In this document: positions 9,173-20,836 of the stretch, one piece after another
Layout of the letters: every line of letters begins with the position of its first letter
Numbering within the stretch: position 1 is the first letter of the stretch
Source: Burkholderiales bacterium
Lineage (GTDB): Bacteria > Pseudomonadota > Gammaproteobacteria > Burkholderiales > Burkholderiaceae_D
Length of the DNA: 64,000 nt
Reading direction: 5' to 3'
NCBI GenBank assembly: GCA_026399895.1
Contig: JAPLQC010000020.1
Coordinates: 37,581 to 101,580, forward strand
The notes under the pieces: model-generated
Databases searched by the model: none
What the model saw: only the letters and a program-made list of their open reading frames with translations
Told to the model about the DNA's origin: nothing
Translations under genes and position numbers: made by a program

Positions 9173-10498
9173 TTGGCCAAATCCAACGTTTTCGTAAAGA
9201 GCGCACTTGCATCGGCACTGCTCATCGCCTTCTCGGCATCGAGCTTTGCAAAAGATGAGAAGCTCGAAAAGATCTCGGGTTTCAGAACTTCTGGCACTGA
9301 GATCGATATCCCTACAGTGTCACAGACCGGCGCAAATGCCGATCGACTGAAGGCAAACCTGAAGAAGATCAAGTTGCCAGCTGGCTTCAAGATCGAACTC
9401 TACGCTGTCGTTCCTGATGCGCGTTACATGGCTGTTGCACCATCGACCAACATGCTGTTCGTTGGTACACGCAAGACCACCGTGTGGGCAGTTACTGACC
9501 GCAACGGCGACATGAAAGCTGACGAGGTCAAGCCTTTCGCACCTTCCATCACCTTCAAGAACCCGAACGGCGTTTGCTGGACCAAAGACGGCTTCCTGAT
9601 CGTGGTCGAATCGAACCGCGTGCTGAACTTCCCAGCAGCTGAATACTTCTACGAAGGTCCGGACGTTGCAGTGATCACTGCAGTTGATCATGGCGGTCTG
9701 ATCCCAGTCGCAGAAGAGTCCTTCAACCACACCGGCCGTACCTGCAAAGTTGCGGACGATGGCAAGGTCTACATCACACTCGGCCAGCCGTTCAACGTGC
9801 AGCCGAAAGACAAGATCGACCTGTACAACAAGACCGGTATCGGTGGCGTTATTCGCTTGAACCCATTCGATGGCTCGGGCAAAGAAGTGTACGCAATGGG
9901 TATGCGTAACCCAGCTGGTCTGGACATCAACCCGAAAGACAAGACCATCTGGACTACCGACAACCAAGTTGACGGTCTGGGTGACGACGTTCCACCGGGC
10001 GAACTGAACCGCATCACCGCTGCTGGCCAACACTTCGGCTTCCCGTTCTACAACGGTAAGTTCAAAGTTGCTGGTTCGCCTGCTGCACCTGAACTGAAAG
10101 ATATGCCAGAACCAGCCGGCATGATCTTCCCACAGGTTGAGTTCCCAGCTCACCAGGCACAGCTCGGCATGTCGTTCTACACCGGCAAGTCGTTCCCTGC
10201 TAAGTATCGTGGTGGTATGTTCATCGCTTCGCACGGTTCGTGGAACCGTAAAGAGCCGAGCGGCTACCTGATCAACTACGTGCCAGTCAAAGAAGACGGT
10301 ACAGCTGGCGCAGCTGAAGTCTTTGCTGAAGGCTTCCTGGACCCAGAGACCAAGCGTGCTATCGGCCGCCCAGTTGACGTTGCCAACCTCCCAGATGGCT
10401 CGATTCTGGTGTCGGACGACTACGCTGGCGCGATCTATCGCATCAGCTACGCTGGCGCAGCAGGCGCACCTGCTGCTAAGGCCAAGAAGAAGCAGTAA
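9173..10498 (+). CDS. PQQ-dependent sugar/sorbosone dehydrogenase-like secreted protein
   Basis: Signal peptide from TTG 9173 (GGAG at 9163-9166). LPAGFKIELYAVVPDARYMAVAP, GMRNPAGLDINPKDKTIWTTDNQVDGLGDDVPPGELN, RPVDVANLPDGSILVSDDYAGAIYRISY. Confidence 0.85.
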   Translation: MAKSNVFVKSALASALLIAFSASSFAKDEKLEKISGFRTSGTEIDIPTVSQTGANADRLKANLKKIKLPAGFKIELYAVVPDARYMAVAPSTNMLFVGTRKTTVWAVTDRNGDMKADEVKPFAPSITFKNPNGVCWTKDGFLIVVESNRVLNFPAAEYFYEGPDVAVITAVDHGGLIPVAEESFNHTGRTCKVADDGKVYITLGQPFNVQPKDKIDLYNKTGIGGVIRLNPFDGSGKEVYAMGMRNPAGLDINPKDKTIWTTDNQVDGLGDDVPPGELNRITAAGQHFGFPFYNGKFKVAGSPAAPELKDMPEPAGMIFPQVEFPAHQAQLGMSFYTGKSFPAKYRGGMFIASHGSWNRKEPSGYLINYVPVKEDGTAGAAEVFAEGFLDPETKRAIGRPVDVANLPDGSILVSDDYAGAIYRISYAGAAGAPAAKAKKKQ

Positions 10499-10541
10499 TT
10501 TGGATAGCTGCCGAGTCAAAAGCTCGGTAGCCATTTGAATC

Positions 10542-10576
10542 AAGCCCGCCGCAAACCATTGCGGCGGGCTTTTTTG
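10542..10576 (+). terminator. Rho-independent terminator after the dehydrogenase gene
   Basis: aagcccgccgcaa-acca-ttgcggcgggctttttt. Confidence 0.88.
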
Positions 10577-10607
10577 TAAGAACCTACTTGTTTTCGCGAA
10601 TACAAAT

Positions 10608-10937
10608 ATGAAAAAAGCTTTTTATATTCTTTTTGGGATTGTTGGAGTGACCCTGTGCGGGCCGACTGTGGCAACAAACATTGCTGCAGGTGCCTCTGTC
10701 GCGCAAAGCTGTGTCATGTGTCATGGTGACAAAGGTATATCGACAATGGCCGGCACGCCCTCCCTCGCTGGGCAGTCAGATCTCTACCTCGCGAACCAGC
10801 TTCGTGACTTCCGTGACGGCAAGCGTCACAACGAGGTGATGAATGTGATTGCGAAGCCACTCAGCGACGCAGAAATCGATAACGTCTCAGCTTACTTCGC
10901 GCAGTTTGAAATCCAGCTGAAGAAAAAAGGTAAATAA
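10608..10937 (+). CDS. class I c-type cytochrome, single heme
   Basis: 109 aa with signal peptide, CVMCH heme site, Met-containing C-terminal region. Confidence 0.88.
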   Translation: MKKAFYILFGIVGVTLCGPTVATNIAAGASVAQSCVMCHGDKGISTMAGTPSLAGQSDLYLANQLRDFRDGKRHNEVMNVIAKPLSDAEIDNVSAYFAQFEIQLKKKGK

Positions 10938-10978
10938 GCTTGACGTCAGACGACGCGAGGTCTTAAGGCCGATCGAAA

Positions 10979-11005
10979 CCCCCGCTGATGATAGCGGGGG
11001 TTTTT
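10979..11005 (+). terminator. Rho-independent terminator after the cytochrome gene
   Basis: cccccgct-gatgat-agcgggggttttt. Confidence 0.82.
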
Positions 11006-11018
11006 ATTTGGGCAGCCA

Positions 11019-11912
11019 TCAAAACACATCTCTGTGAATCGCATTCAATATGGCTTCAATCGCAGGATGCTGAATTTTGCGTTCGTTGGAAATAACGTAA
11101 ATCTGTTCTCTGACTTGAGTCATGACGCCAACCTCGACAGCACCAAATTGTGACTTCACATCTTGAGCCAATACCGTTGGTGCTGGAAACAGGCCGCGCC
11201 CGGCGCGACCGAAGGTGTGTAGCAGCGCATTGTCATCAAACTCGCCAATCAGATCTGGTTGAATATCATGCAGTTCAAACCAATGATCAATTCGGGCTCG
11301 TATCGCATTATTTCGAGTGGGCAGTAGCATGGGCGCACCCGTCAGACTTTTCGGAAACCCCTTGCGGTAACGTTCAGCTAACTCAGGCACCGCATACAAG
11401 CTGATCTGTGTTTCACCTAACAAGTGACTGAACACTCGTAACGATGAACCGGGCGGCACCGCACGATCAGTGAGCATCACATCGAGCTTGTGAACCGATA
11501 GCTTGCCGAGCAAGGATTCAAATTGCTCTTCATAACAGATCAGACGCACGCGTTGCGGGAGCGCAAGCGCTGCGTCTAGCATGCGCGATGCGATCAGCTT
11601 GGGCAGCGAATCAGAAATTCCGACCGTTAGGCGCATTACCGGTTCGGTGTCGACATCGGCCAAGGCCTCCTGCAACTGCTCGCCCAGTAAAAAAATCTGG
11701 TCGGCGTAGCGCAGCGCCACTTGGCCTGCCTCGGTCAACACCAAGCGACGGCCCTGCGGCTTGAATAGCGCCTTGCCCATGGCCTGTTCAAGCAGGGATA
11801 GCTGTGCGCTAACCGTCTGGATCGCCAGACCTAAGCGGTCAGCGGCACGGGTCACGCTGCCCTCTTTGGCGACCACCCAGAAATAATGTAAATGTCGAAA
11901 ATTAAGGCTCAC
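11019..11912 (-). CDS. nhaR: LysR-family regulator, NhaR-like
   Basis: MSLNFRHLHYFWVVAKEGSVTRAADRLGLAIQTVSAQLSLLEQ resembles NhaR (HLYYFWxVxKEGSV...). Confidence 0.8.
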   Translation of the reverse strand: MSLNFRHLHYFWVVAKEGSVTRAADRLGLAIQTVSAQLSLLEQAMGKALFKPQGRRLVLTEAGQVALRYADQIFLLGEQLQEALADVDTEPVMRLTVGISDSLPKLIASRMLDAALALPQRVRLICYEEQFESLLGKLSVHKLDVMLTDRAVPPGSSLRVFSHLLGETQISLYAVPELAERYRKGFPKSLTGAPMLLPTRNNAIRARIDHWFELHDIQPDLIGEFDDNALLHTFGRAGRGLFPAPTVLAQDVKSQFGAVEVGVMTQVREQIYVISNERKIQHPAIEAILNAIHRDVF

Positions 11913-12036
11913 TGTTAGTTCCGTTTTATCGAAGAGTCGATCTCATTAACTTAGGATGGGCAACAGACGGCTGCACAGCGCATCCCGCAATACCTCGTTA
12001 GAATTCTGCCAAATTCGTTTCTGATTAGGATGACTG

Positions 12037-12801
12037 ATGATTGAGTTACTTTCCGACCCGCACACCTGGATTGCGTTCGCGACACTGACCGCGCTGGAAT
12101 TAGTGCTGGGCATTGATAACGTCATTTTCATTTCCATACTGGTCGACAAGTTGCCGGCGCATCAGCGAGAACTCGCCCGCAAGATCGGCTTGTTCGCGGC
12201 GATGTTCATGCGGATTGGTTTGCTGTTTATGCTGAGCTGGATCATTGGCATGACCTCACCGCTGTTTGAAATCATGGGAAATGCATTGTCAGGGCGCGAT
12301 CTGGTGCTCCTTTTGGGTGGGCTGTTCCTGCTCTGGAAAAGTGTTGGCGAGATCCACCAGCTGATGGAAGGCGCCCACGAGCAACGGAAAGGCGTAGCGC
12401 ACGCTGCATTTGGGGTAGTGATTCTCCAAATCATGCTGATCGATCTGGTGTTCTCGCTGGACTCCATCATCACCGCGGTCGGCATGGTCGATCGTATTGA
12501 GATCATGGTCGCTGCGGTGGTTGTATCCGTGGGTCTAATGATGCTGTTCGCAGGTGCGATTGGCCGCTTTGTTTCCTCACATCCCACTTTCAAGGTGCTT
12601 GCGCTTTCATTCCTGGTGGCGATCGGTGTCATGCTGATTGCAGAAAGCTTTGGCACACATATTCCTAAGGGATACATTTACAGCGCGATGGCGTTCTCAG
12701 TAATTGTTGAAATGATTAATCTGCGACTTCGGCGGCGTTCTTCACGGCCGGCTGATTTGATTGCCTCGATCGGAGATGAGCAACGTGATGAAAAGGCGTA
12801 A
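12037..12801 (+). CDS. TerC family integral membrane protein
   Basis: 254 aa. TALELVLGIDNVIFISILVDKLP and LIDLVFSLDSIITAVGM. Confidence 0.92.
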   Translation: MIELLSDPHTWIAFATLTALELVLGIDNVIFISILVDKLPAHQRELARKIGLFAAMFMRIGLLFMLSWIIGMTSPLFEIMGNALSGRDLVLLLGGLFLLWKSVGEIHQLMEGAHEQRKGVAHAAFGVVILQIMLIDLVFSLDSIITAVGMVDRIEIMVAAVVVSVGLMMLFAGAIGRFVSSHPTFKVLALSFLVAIGVMLIAESFGTHIPKGYIYSAMAFSVIVEMINLRLRRRSSRPADLIASIGDEQRDEKA

Positions 12802-12864
12802 CTCGGTTTGCAGGGCTTAGCATCTTCAGGATTCCATTCCGTTCATCAAGGAGTCCCTTCCTTG

Positions 12865-13878
12865 TCAGACGAGGTTTACGGCCTGTAGCTCGTGCTTGAG
12901 ATAGGCATAAAACACCGGCGCCGCGATGACGCCGGGTATGCCGAACAGCGCCTCCATAACTAGCATGGCGGCTAGCAGCTCCCAAGCCCGCGCATTGATC
13001 TGTGTGCCGATAATTTTCGCGTTGAGAAAGTATTCCAACTTGTGAATGGTGACCAGAAAGAGCAATGACGCCATTGCCACGCCGAGTGAGTAAGACAGGC
13101 TCACCATCACGATGACCGAATTCGAAATGAGATTGCCGATCACGGGCAGCAAGCCGGCGACAAAGGTCACCAAGATCATGGTCTTCACCAGGGGCAGCTT
13201 GATGCCTACCAGCGGCAAAACGATTGCCAGATAAATCGCTGTGAAGGCGGCATTGATGGCGGCGATTCTTACTTGGGCAAACACAACGCGTCGGAATGAT
13301 TGATGTAGCGTGGCGACGCGCTCATGCAAAGCCGCTGCGAGTGGTTTGAATCTCGGTATTTGCGTGGTGTCGTATAAGGCCGCCATCGCGCCGATCACCA
13401 TGCCGATCAAAATCTGTACAAATACACGGCCCGTCTGTTGGCCCACTTGAGTGGCTTGTGTGGCGTGGTCGCGTATCCACTGCGTCAACCACTGTTGTAG
13501 GGCTTCTGCACTTTGCGGCAGTAAAGCACCAAGCCAATTAGGAATCTGACCGCGCGCCTCTTCGATCAGATCCACCAGCTTTCTTAACAAAACCGGCAAA
13601 CTACCTGCTTCTGAAAAAAAGAATGAAGCGATCAACCAAACGCCCACACTCAGCAGCACGACGATGGATCCGCTCAGCGTTGCAACAGCCACTAGGCGCG
13701 CCGACCGACCGCCAATAAAGCGCGCGAGCTTGGGTGCGAGCAGATGCACCAAGGCGTAGACCAGCAATCCTGCATATAGCGCAGCTATCAGGCCCGCATG
13801 CAGCACCAATAACAATGCGATGGCCGCCAGCACCCATGAGACTTGTCGTGGTAGCGATGCGCGGTCGAGTTGATTCAT
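12865..13878 (-). CDS. AI-2E family transporter / predicted permease
   Basis: 337 aa multi-TM protein. FVAGLLPVIGNLISNSVIV, KLEYFLNAKIIGTQINARAWELL. Confidence 0.85.
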   Translation of the reverse strand: MNQLDRASLPRQVSWVLAAIALLLVLHAGLIAALYAGLLVYALVHLLAPKLARFIGGRSARLVAVATLSGSIVVLLSVGVWLIASFFFSEAGSLPVLLRKLVDLIEEARGQIPNWLGALLPQSAEALQQWLTQWIRDHATQATQVGQQTGRVFVQILIGMVIGAMAALYDTTQIPRFKPLAAALHERVATLHQSFRRVVFAQVRIAAINAAFTAIYLAIVLPLVGIKLPLVKTMILVTFVAGLLPVIGNLISNSVIVMVSLSYSLGVAMASLLFLVTIHKLEYFLNAKIIGTQINARAWELLAAMLVMEALFGIPGVIAAPVFYAYLKHELQAVNLV

Positions 13879-13910
13879 GGTGTTGCGCGATGCATGGGTT
13901 CGCTTGCTAG

Positions 13911-13938
13911 AAAAAAGCCGCTCAGATACTGAGCGGCT
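13911..13938 (-). terminator. Rho-independent terminator downstream of the Tim44-domain gene
   Basis: On the minus strand: agccgctca-gtatc-tgagcggcttttt. Confidence 0.75.
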
Positions 13939-13993
13939 TGAATCAAGAAGGCCTCGGAGAAAGGGGCATTACCGTGCGCCCCTGGCTTTCAAA

Positions 13994-14872
13994 CTACGAC
14001 GATTGCTGGATTCCTGCCAGCAACCATCCGCCCGAGCCTGCGACGGGCTTGGTCAAGATCCATACTTCACTAAAGTGTTCGACCGGTGCATCTACATCTT
14101 CACGGATCATGCCGTGGAAGCGTACGCTGGCGATATGCTCAACGGTATTAGATTCAACGCCCAGCATCTCAGCCTCGATGCTCACAACGTCCGTGGTGTT
14201 CGATGTGGCACCGCGCTCCGTTAGCTGCATCTTAAATTCGCCAAACATCTCAGGTGTAGTGAACTCGCGGATGTCGTTGACATCAGCACGATCCCACGCG
14301 GCTTGCATGCGAATAAAGTTGGTTTTCGCGTGACGCAGAAAGCCGTTCACATCAAAGCCTTCTGGCAGTGCCGGCTGCGATGACTGCCATGTCGGGGACT
14401 GGGTCTCACCGAGACCGGATCCGATCTCCGGTGTACGTGCAGGCTCAGACAGCTGCTCACGCTGCATGGGGCCGCCGTAAGCGGGTTGCAGCGGTGCTGG
14501 CTGAGACTTTCGGCTGATCATCCGGTAGATGAAGAAGGCCGCTGCGGCGAGCAAACCAATCATCAGGATCGTGCCGATCATGCCAGCCGCTGCGCCACCT
14601 AAGCCGAAGTGCGACAGCAGCGCGCCGATACCAAGGCCGAGCAAAGCGCCGCCGATAATGCCGCGCCACGGGCTCGCCGGTGCCGGCGCTGCGGGTTGTG
14701 CAGGACGCTGCGCAGGGGCGGCTTGATTAGCCGGCGGCGTGGCCTGCCGGCTGTAGGTCGGGGATGACTTACCAATCGACCCACCACCGCCGAGACGTTT
14801 TGCCTGCGCGCTACCCATCAAGACGCTGGTACCCAGCACGGCCACCATCAGGAACGTCAAAAACCTTTTCAT
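13994..14872 (-). CDS. Tim44-like domain-containing membrane protein
   Basis: 292 aa. N-terminal signal, Pro/Ala-rich linker, GGALLGLGIGALLSHFGLGG, C-terminal Tim44-type domain. Confidence 0.85.
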   Translation of the reverse strand: MKRFLTFLMVAVLGTSVLMGSAQAKRLGGGGSIGKSSPTYSRQATPPANQAAPAQRPAQPAAPAPASPWRGIIGGALLGLGIGALLSHFGLGGAAAGMIGTILMIGLLAAAAFFIYRMISRKSQPAPLQPAYGGPMQREQLSEPARTPEIGSGLGETQSPTWQSSQPALPEGFDVNGFLRHAKTNFIRMQAAWDRADVNDIREFTTPEMFGEFKMQLTERGATSNTTDVVSIEAEMLGVESNTVEHIASVRFHGMIREDVDAPVEHFSEVWILTKPVAGSGGWLLAGIQQSS

Positions 14873-15040
14873 GAAACCTCCAGATCACTGAAACAACAAG
14901 GGTACTGCGGATTTACTTTTGCCGGATTTACGGCTTGGAGACGAGTATAGGCGAAAAGTTGTTCCGAAAAACATGGCTTCTTTGCGGATGTTTGATTCGG
15001 AAATACAGGAACATGGAGAGCTATTGATTGATACGTGCCG

Positions 15041-15103
15041 ATAGTTGAAAGCTATAAAATCAATCTAAACTATCGAAATCTTGTTTCTATAGTGAATGGC
15101 TAT
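15041..15103 (+). promoter_or_regulatory. OxyR-like elements: two perfect ATAG-N7-CTAT motifs
   Basis: ATAG-TTGAAAG-CTAT (15041-15055) and ATAG-TGAATGG-CTAT (15089-15103), upstream of the ahpC-like fragment. Confidence 0.5.
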
Positions 15104-15136
15104 GATCCGTTGTTCATCAACTTTATGGGAAAAATA

Positions 15137-15250
15137 ATGGCGCTCATCAATACCAGCATCAAGCCGTTCAAAACGCAGGCTTTCTACAATGGCAAATTCA
15201 TCTCGCTAAAAGAAACCGAAGGGCCGAAACTGGTCGCGCGGCCTGACTAG
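15137..15250 (+). pseudogene. ahpC: 5' remnant of an AhpC-type peroxiredoxin gene
   Basis: MALINTSIKPFKTQAFYNGKFISLKETEGPKLVARPD*. First ~24 residues match the AhpC N-terminus (M.LINT.IKPFK..A..NGKFI); the catalytic region is absent. Confidence 0.75.
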
Positions 15251-15293
15251 CAGGCCGCGCTGAACGCAGTGCACTCGCAGCAAGGCGACTTAA

Positions 15294-17495
15294 TCAGCCG
15301 CCCACGACTTCTTGCTTGAACTTCAGGCGCCATGCGTGGAGCAGCGGCTCGGTGTAGCCAGAAGGTTGTACCGCGCCCTTGAAGACGAGGTCACTGGCTG
15401 CACGGAAGGCATGTGATTGTTCAAGATCAGGCGCCATCGGTCGGTAGAGCGGGTCACCGGCATTTTGTTGGTCGACGATTTTTGCCATGCGCGCCAAAGT
15501 CTCTTTGACTTGAGCTTCAGTGATCACACCATGGCGCAACCAGTTCGCAATATGCTGGCTGGAGATACGCAAGGTGGCACGGTCCTCCATCAATGCGACG
15601 TTATGAATGTCGGGCACTTTAGAGCAGCCGATGCCTTGCTCCACCCAGCGCACCACGTAACCCAGTATGCCCTGCGTATTGTTGTCGAGCTCTTCCTGAA
15701 TTTCTTGGGCCGACCAGTTGGGCGCATCGACAATCGGCACCGACAACAACTGGTCGCGTAGCTGTTGCAACTCAGCGGTGTTATCTTGCTGCTCAAGCTC
15801 ACGCTGGGTATCGAACACATCCACTTGGTGATAGTGCAGGGCATGTAGCACTGCGGCTATTGGCGAAGGTACCCACGCGGTATTGGCACCAGATTTTGGA
15901 TGTCCGATTTTTTGATCCAACATCGCAGCCATCAGATCAGGCATCGCCCACATACCCTTACCGATTTGCGCGCGACCGCGCAAACCGCAACTCAAACCCG
16001 TCAGCACATTGCTACGCTCATAGGCAGCAAGCCATGTCGAGGTTTTCATATGGCCCTTACGCAGCATGGGCCCGCCGAGTAACGAGGAGTGAATCTCGTC
16101 GCCAGTACGATCAAGGAAACCAGTGTTGATGAAGGCGACTCGTGCTGCTGCTTCTTGCAGGCAGGCTTTGAGGTTCGTCGAGGTGCGGCGCTCTTCATCC
16201 ATGATGCCGAGCTTGACGGTGTTCTCTTTCAAGCCGAGCAAGGATTCAACGCGCCCGAACAACTCGACGGCAAACGCGACTTCTTTTGGTCCATGCATCT
16301 TCGGCTTGACGATATACACCGAGCCAGCGCGGGTATTGCAGATTGCCTGTGAAGCAGGGCGGCGCAAATCATGCAGCGCGATGGTCGTAGTAACAACGGC
16401 ATCCAGAATGCCTTCTGGGATTTCTTTGCCATCGCCAATCAAGATCGCCGGATTGGTCATCAGGTGGCCGACATTGCGTAAGAACAGCAATGAACGCCCA
16501 TGTAGTTTCAGTGTCTTGCCCTCGGCGCCGTTGTACTCACGATCTGGGCTCAGCGTGCGCTGAAATGTTTTACCACTCTTACTCACCTGCTCTACGAGTG
16601 TGCCTTTCAAGATGCCAAGCCAATTCTCGTAGGCAGCGACTTTATCGGTGCCATCCACCACTGCCACCGAATCTTCAAGGTCAAGAATGGTTGACAAGGC
16701 CGACTCGACAACGATGTCGGCCACGCCCGCGATATCTTGTTTACCGATCGTGCTATTGCGATTGATACAAAGCTCGATGTGCAAACCATTGTTCTTCAGC
16801 AGCATCGCTGTCGGGGCCGATGTCTCACCCTGATAGCCGACAAACTTCGACGCATCGGCGAGTCCAGTCGCACTACCGTCTTGCATGACCGCCTTCAGTC
16901 GCGCACCATCTACAGAGTACTCGGCAACATCTGCATGCGAGCCCGCTGCGAGTGGCACTACTTGATCAAGAAAACCACGGGCGAACGTAATCACCTTTGC
17001 ACCACGCACCGGGTTATATCCACCATCACGCGTCGCACCATCAGTCTCGGGAAGGGCGTCCGTACCGTAGAGCGCGTCGTACAGTGAGCCCCAGCGCGCA
17101 TTGGCGGCATTCAGTACATAACGCGCATTCAGAATCGGTACCACCAGCTGCGGACCCGCAGTGGTTGATAGCTCTGCATCGACATGGTCAGTGGTGACTT
17201 TTACTGCTTTCGGTACCGGCAACAAGTAGCCGATCGCCTCCAGAAACTTGCGATAAGCAGGTATGTCTCGAACCGGGCCCGGGTGGGTGCTGTGCCAGGC
17301 ATCCAGCTCGCTCTGCAAGCGATCGCGCTCGGCCAGCAGCTGTGCATTCTTCGGCGACAAATCATGGACTATTTGCGCGAAGCCACGCCACCAACGGTCG
17401 CTGTCGATGCCGGTGCCCGGTAGGACCTTGTCCTCGATAAAGCGGTACAGGATGGTATCCACCTGCAGGTCGTGGCAAGCGGTGCGTGCTGTCAT
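15294..17495 (-). CDS. glcB: malate synthase G
   Basis: 733 aa. [66 protein letters not shown]. Confidence 0.96.
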   Translation of the reverse strand: MTARTACHDLQVDTILYRFIEDKVLPGTGIDSDRWWRGFAQIVHDLSPKNAQLLAERDRLQSELDAWHSTHPGPVRDIPAYRKFLEAIGYLLPVPKAVKVTTDHVDAELSTTAGPQLVVPILNARYVLNAANARWGSLYDALYGTDALPETDGATRDGGYNPVRGAKVITFARGFLDQVVPLAAGSHADVAEYSVDGARLKAVMQDGSATGLADASKFVGYQGETSAPTAMLLKNNGLHIELCINRNSTIGKQDIAGVADIVVESALSTILDLEDSVAVVDGTDKVAAYENWLGILKGTLVEQVSKSGKTFQRTLSPDREYNGAEGKTLKLHGRSLLFLRNVGHLMTNPAILIGDGKEIPEGILDAVVTTTIALHDLRRPASQAICNTRAGSVYIVKPKMHGPKEVAFAVELFGRVESLLGLKENTVKLGIMDEERRTSTNLKACLQEAAARVAFINTGFLDRTGDEIHSSLLGGPMLRKGHMKTSTWLAAYERSNVLTGLSCGLRGRAQIGKGMWAMPDLMAAMLDQKIGHPKSGANTAWVPSPIAAVLHALHYHQVDVFDTQRELEQQDNTAELQQLRDQLLSVPIVDAPNWSAQEIQEELDNNTQGILGYVVRWVEQGIGCSKVPDIHNVALMEDRATLRISSQHIANWLRHGVITEAQVKETLARMAKIVDQQNAGDPLYRPMAPDLEQSHAFRAASDLVFKGAVQPSGYTEPLLHAWRLKFKQEVVGG

Positions 17496-17550
17496 TTGTG
17501 ATTCCTCGATGAGTTGATGTGTTGTGGTTGTTTAGATTTATCGGCGGGCT

Positions 17551-18234
17551 TTAATGTCCCCCGCGCTGCCGGACAAACTGAAGCAAGTCATTCAGCGAGC
17601 GGCCCTCACCATTCGGTGTGACCCCAAGTACTTCTAACGGTGCTGCCGCGCGGTTCACCCAGAATGTCGGATAACCAAACCAGGCAGCACCGCAAATATC
17701 CCAGCCATTACTTGAGACGAATAAACAATCTTCCGCCGCTAATCCCAAGGTGCTGGTACCGAGGCGGTACGTCTCCGGCGCAGTTTTGAATTTTTTCACG
17801 GTATGCGCCGACAGTACATGCGTGAACATACCGTCCATGTCTGCCGCTTTGATCACTGGGTCCAGCATTTCCGGGTTGCCATTCGAAAGAATGGCGAGCG
17901 TGAGCCCATCGCGCTTAAGCTCGTTCAGTACGTTGAGGTTTTCCGGGAACGGCGTCAGCCGGTTGTACTGATCCATGAGCTGCGATTGCGACTCTGGGCT
18001 AAGTGGGAGGCCAAGCCGGCTGCATGCAAATTGCAGTGCGTCGCGGGTGACACTGTCGAACGGCTGATAGGTGTCGGACAGCGTGCGTAGGCGCGTGTAT
18101 TCAATCTGCTTGTCGCGCCAGAGATTTGCCAAGGCAGCACCTTGCCCAGGAAACTGGCGCTCAGCCTCGGCCGCAATAGCGTAGACGTCAAACAGCGTAC
18201 CGTAGGCGTCAAAAATAATGGCTTGAAAAGACAT
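17551..18234 (-). CDS. haloacid dehalogenase type II (HAD superfamily)
   Basis: MSFQAIIFDAYGTLFDVYA, LAILSNGNPEML, KTAPETYRLG, FVSSNGWDICGAAWFGYPTFWVNR. Confidence 0.92.
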   Translation of the reverse strand: MSFQAIIFDAYGTLFDVYAIAAEAERQFPGQGAALANLWRDKQIEYTRLRTLSDTYQPFDSVTRDALQFACSRLGLPLSPESQSQLMDQYNRLTPFPENLNVLNELKRDGLTLAILSNGNPEMLDPVIKAADMDGMFTHVLSAHTVKKFKTAPETYRLGTSTLGLAAEDCLFVSSNGWDICGAAWFGYPTFWVNRAAAPLEVLGVTPNGEGRSLNDLLQFVRQRGGH

Positions 18235-18249
18235 GCTGCGCAAGGGCGA

Positions 18250-20769
<2,520 letters not shown>

Positions 20770-20836
20770 CTAGCGGGTTTCTAAAACGGCACAAAGGGGC
20801 CCGATGGCCCCCTCAATGCGCCGCTCGGGTCTAGCC

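Noticed and set aside
9320-10543. 407-aa minus-strand ORF opposite the PQQ-type dehydrogenase
   Set aside because: No recognisable motifs; explained by strong codon bias on the plus-strand gene.
13877-14333. 115- and 131-aa plus-strand ORFs opposite the Tim44-domain gene
   Set aside because: Overlap a recognised minus-strand gene and its terminator.
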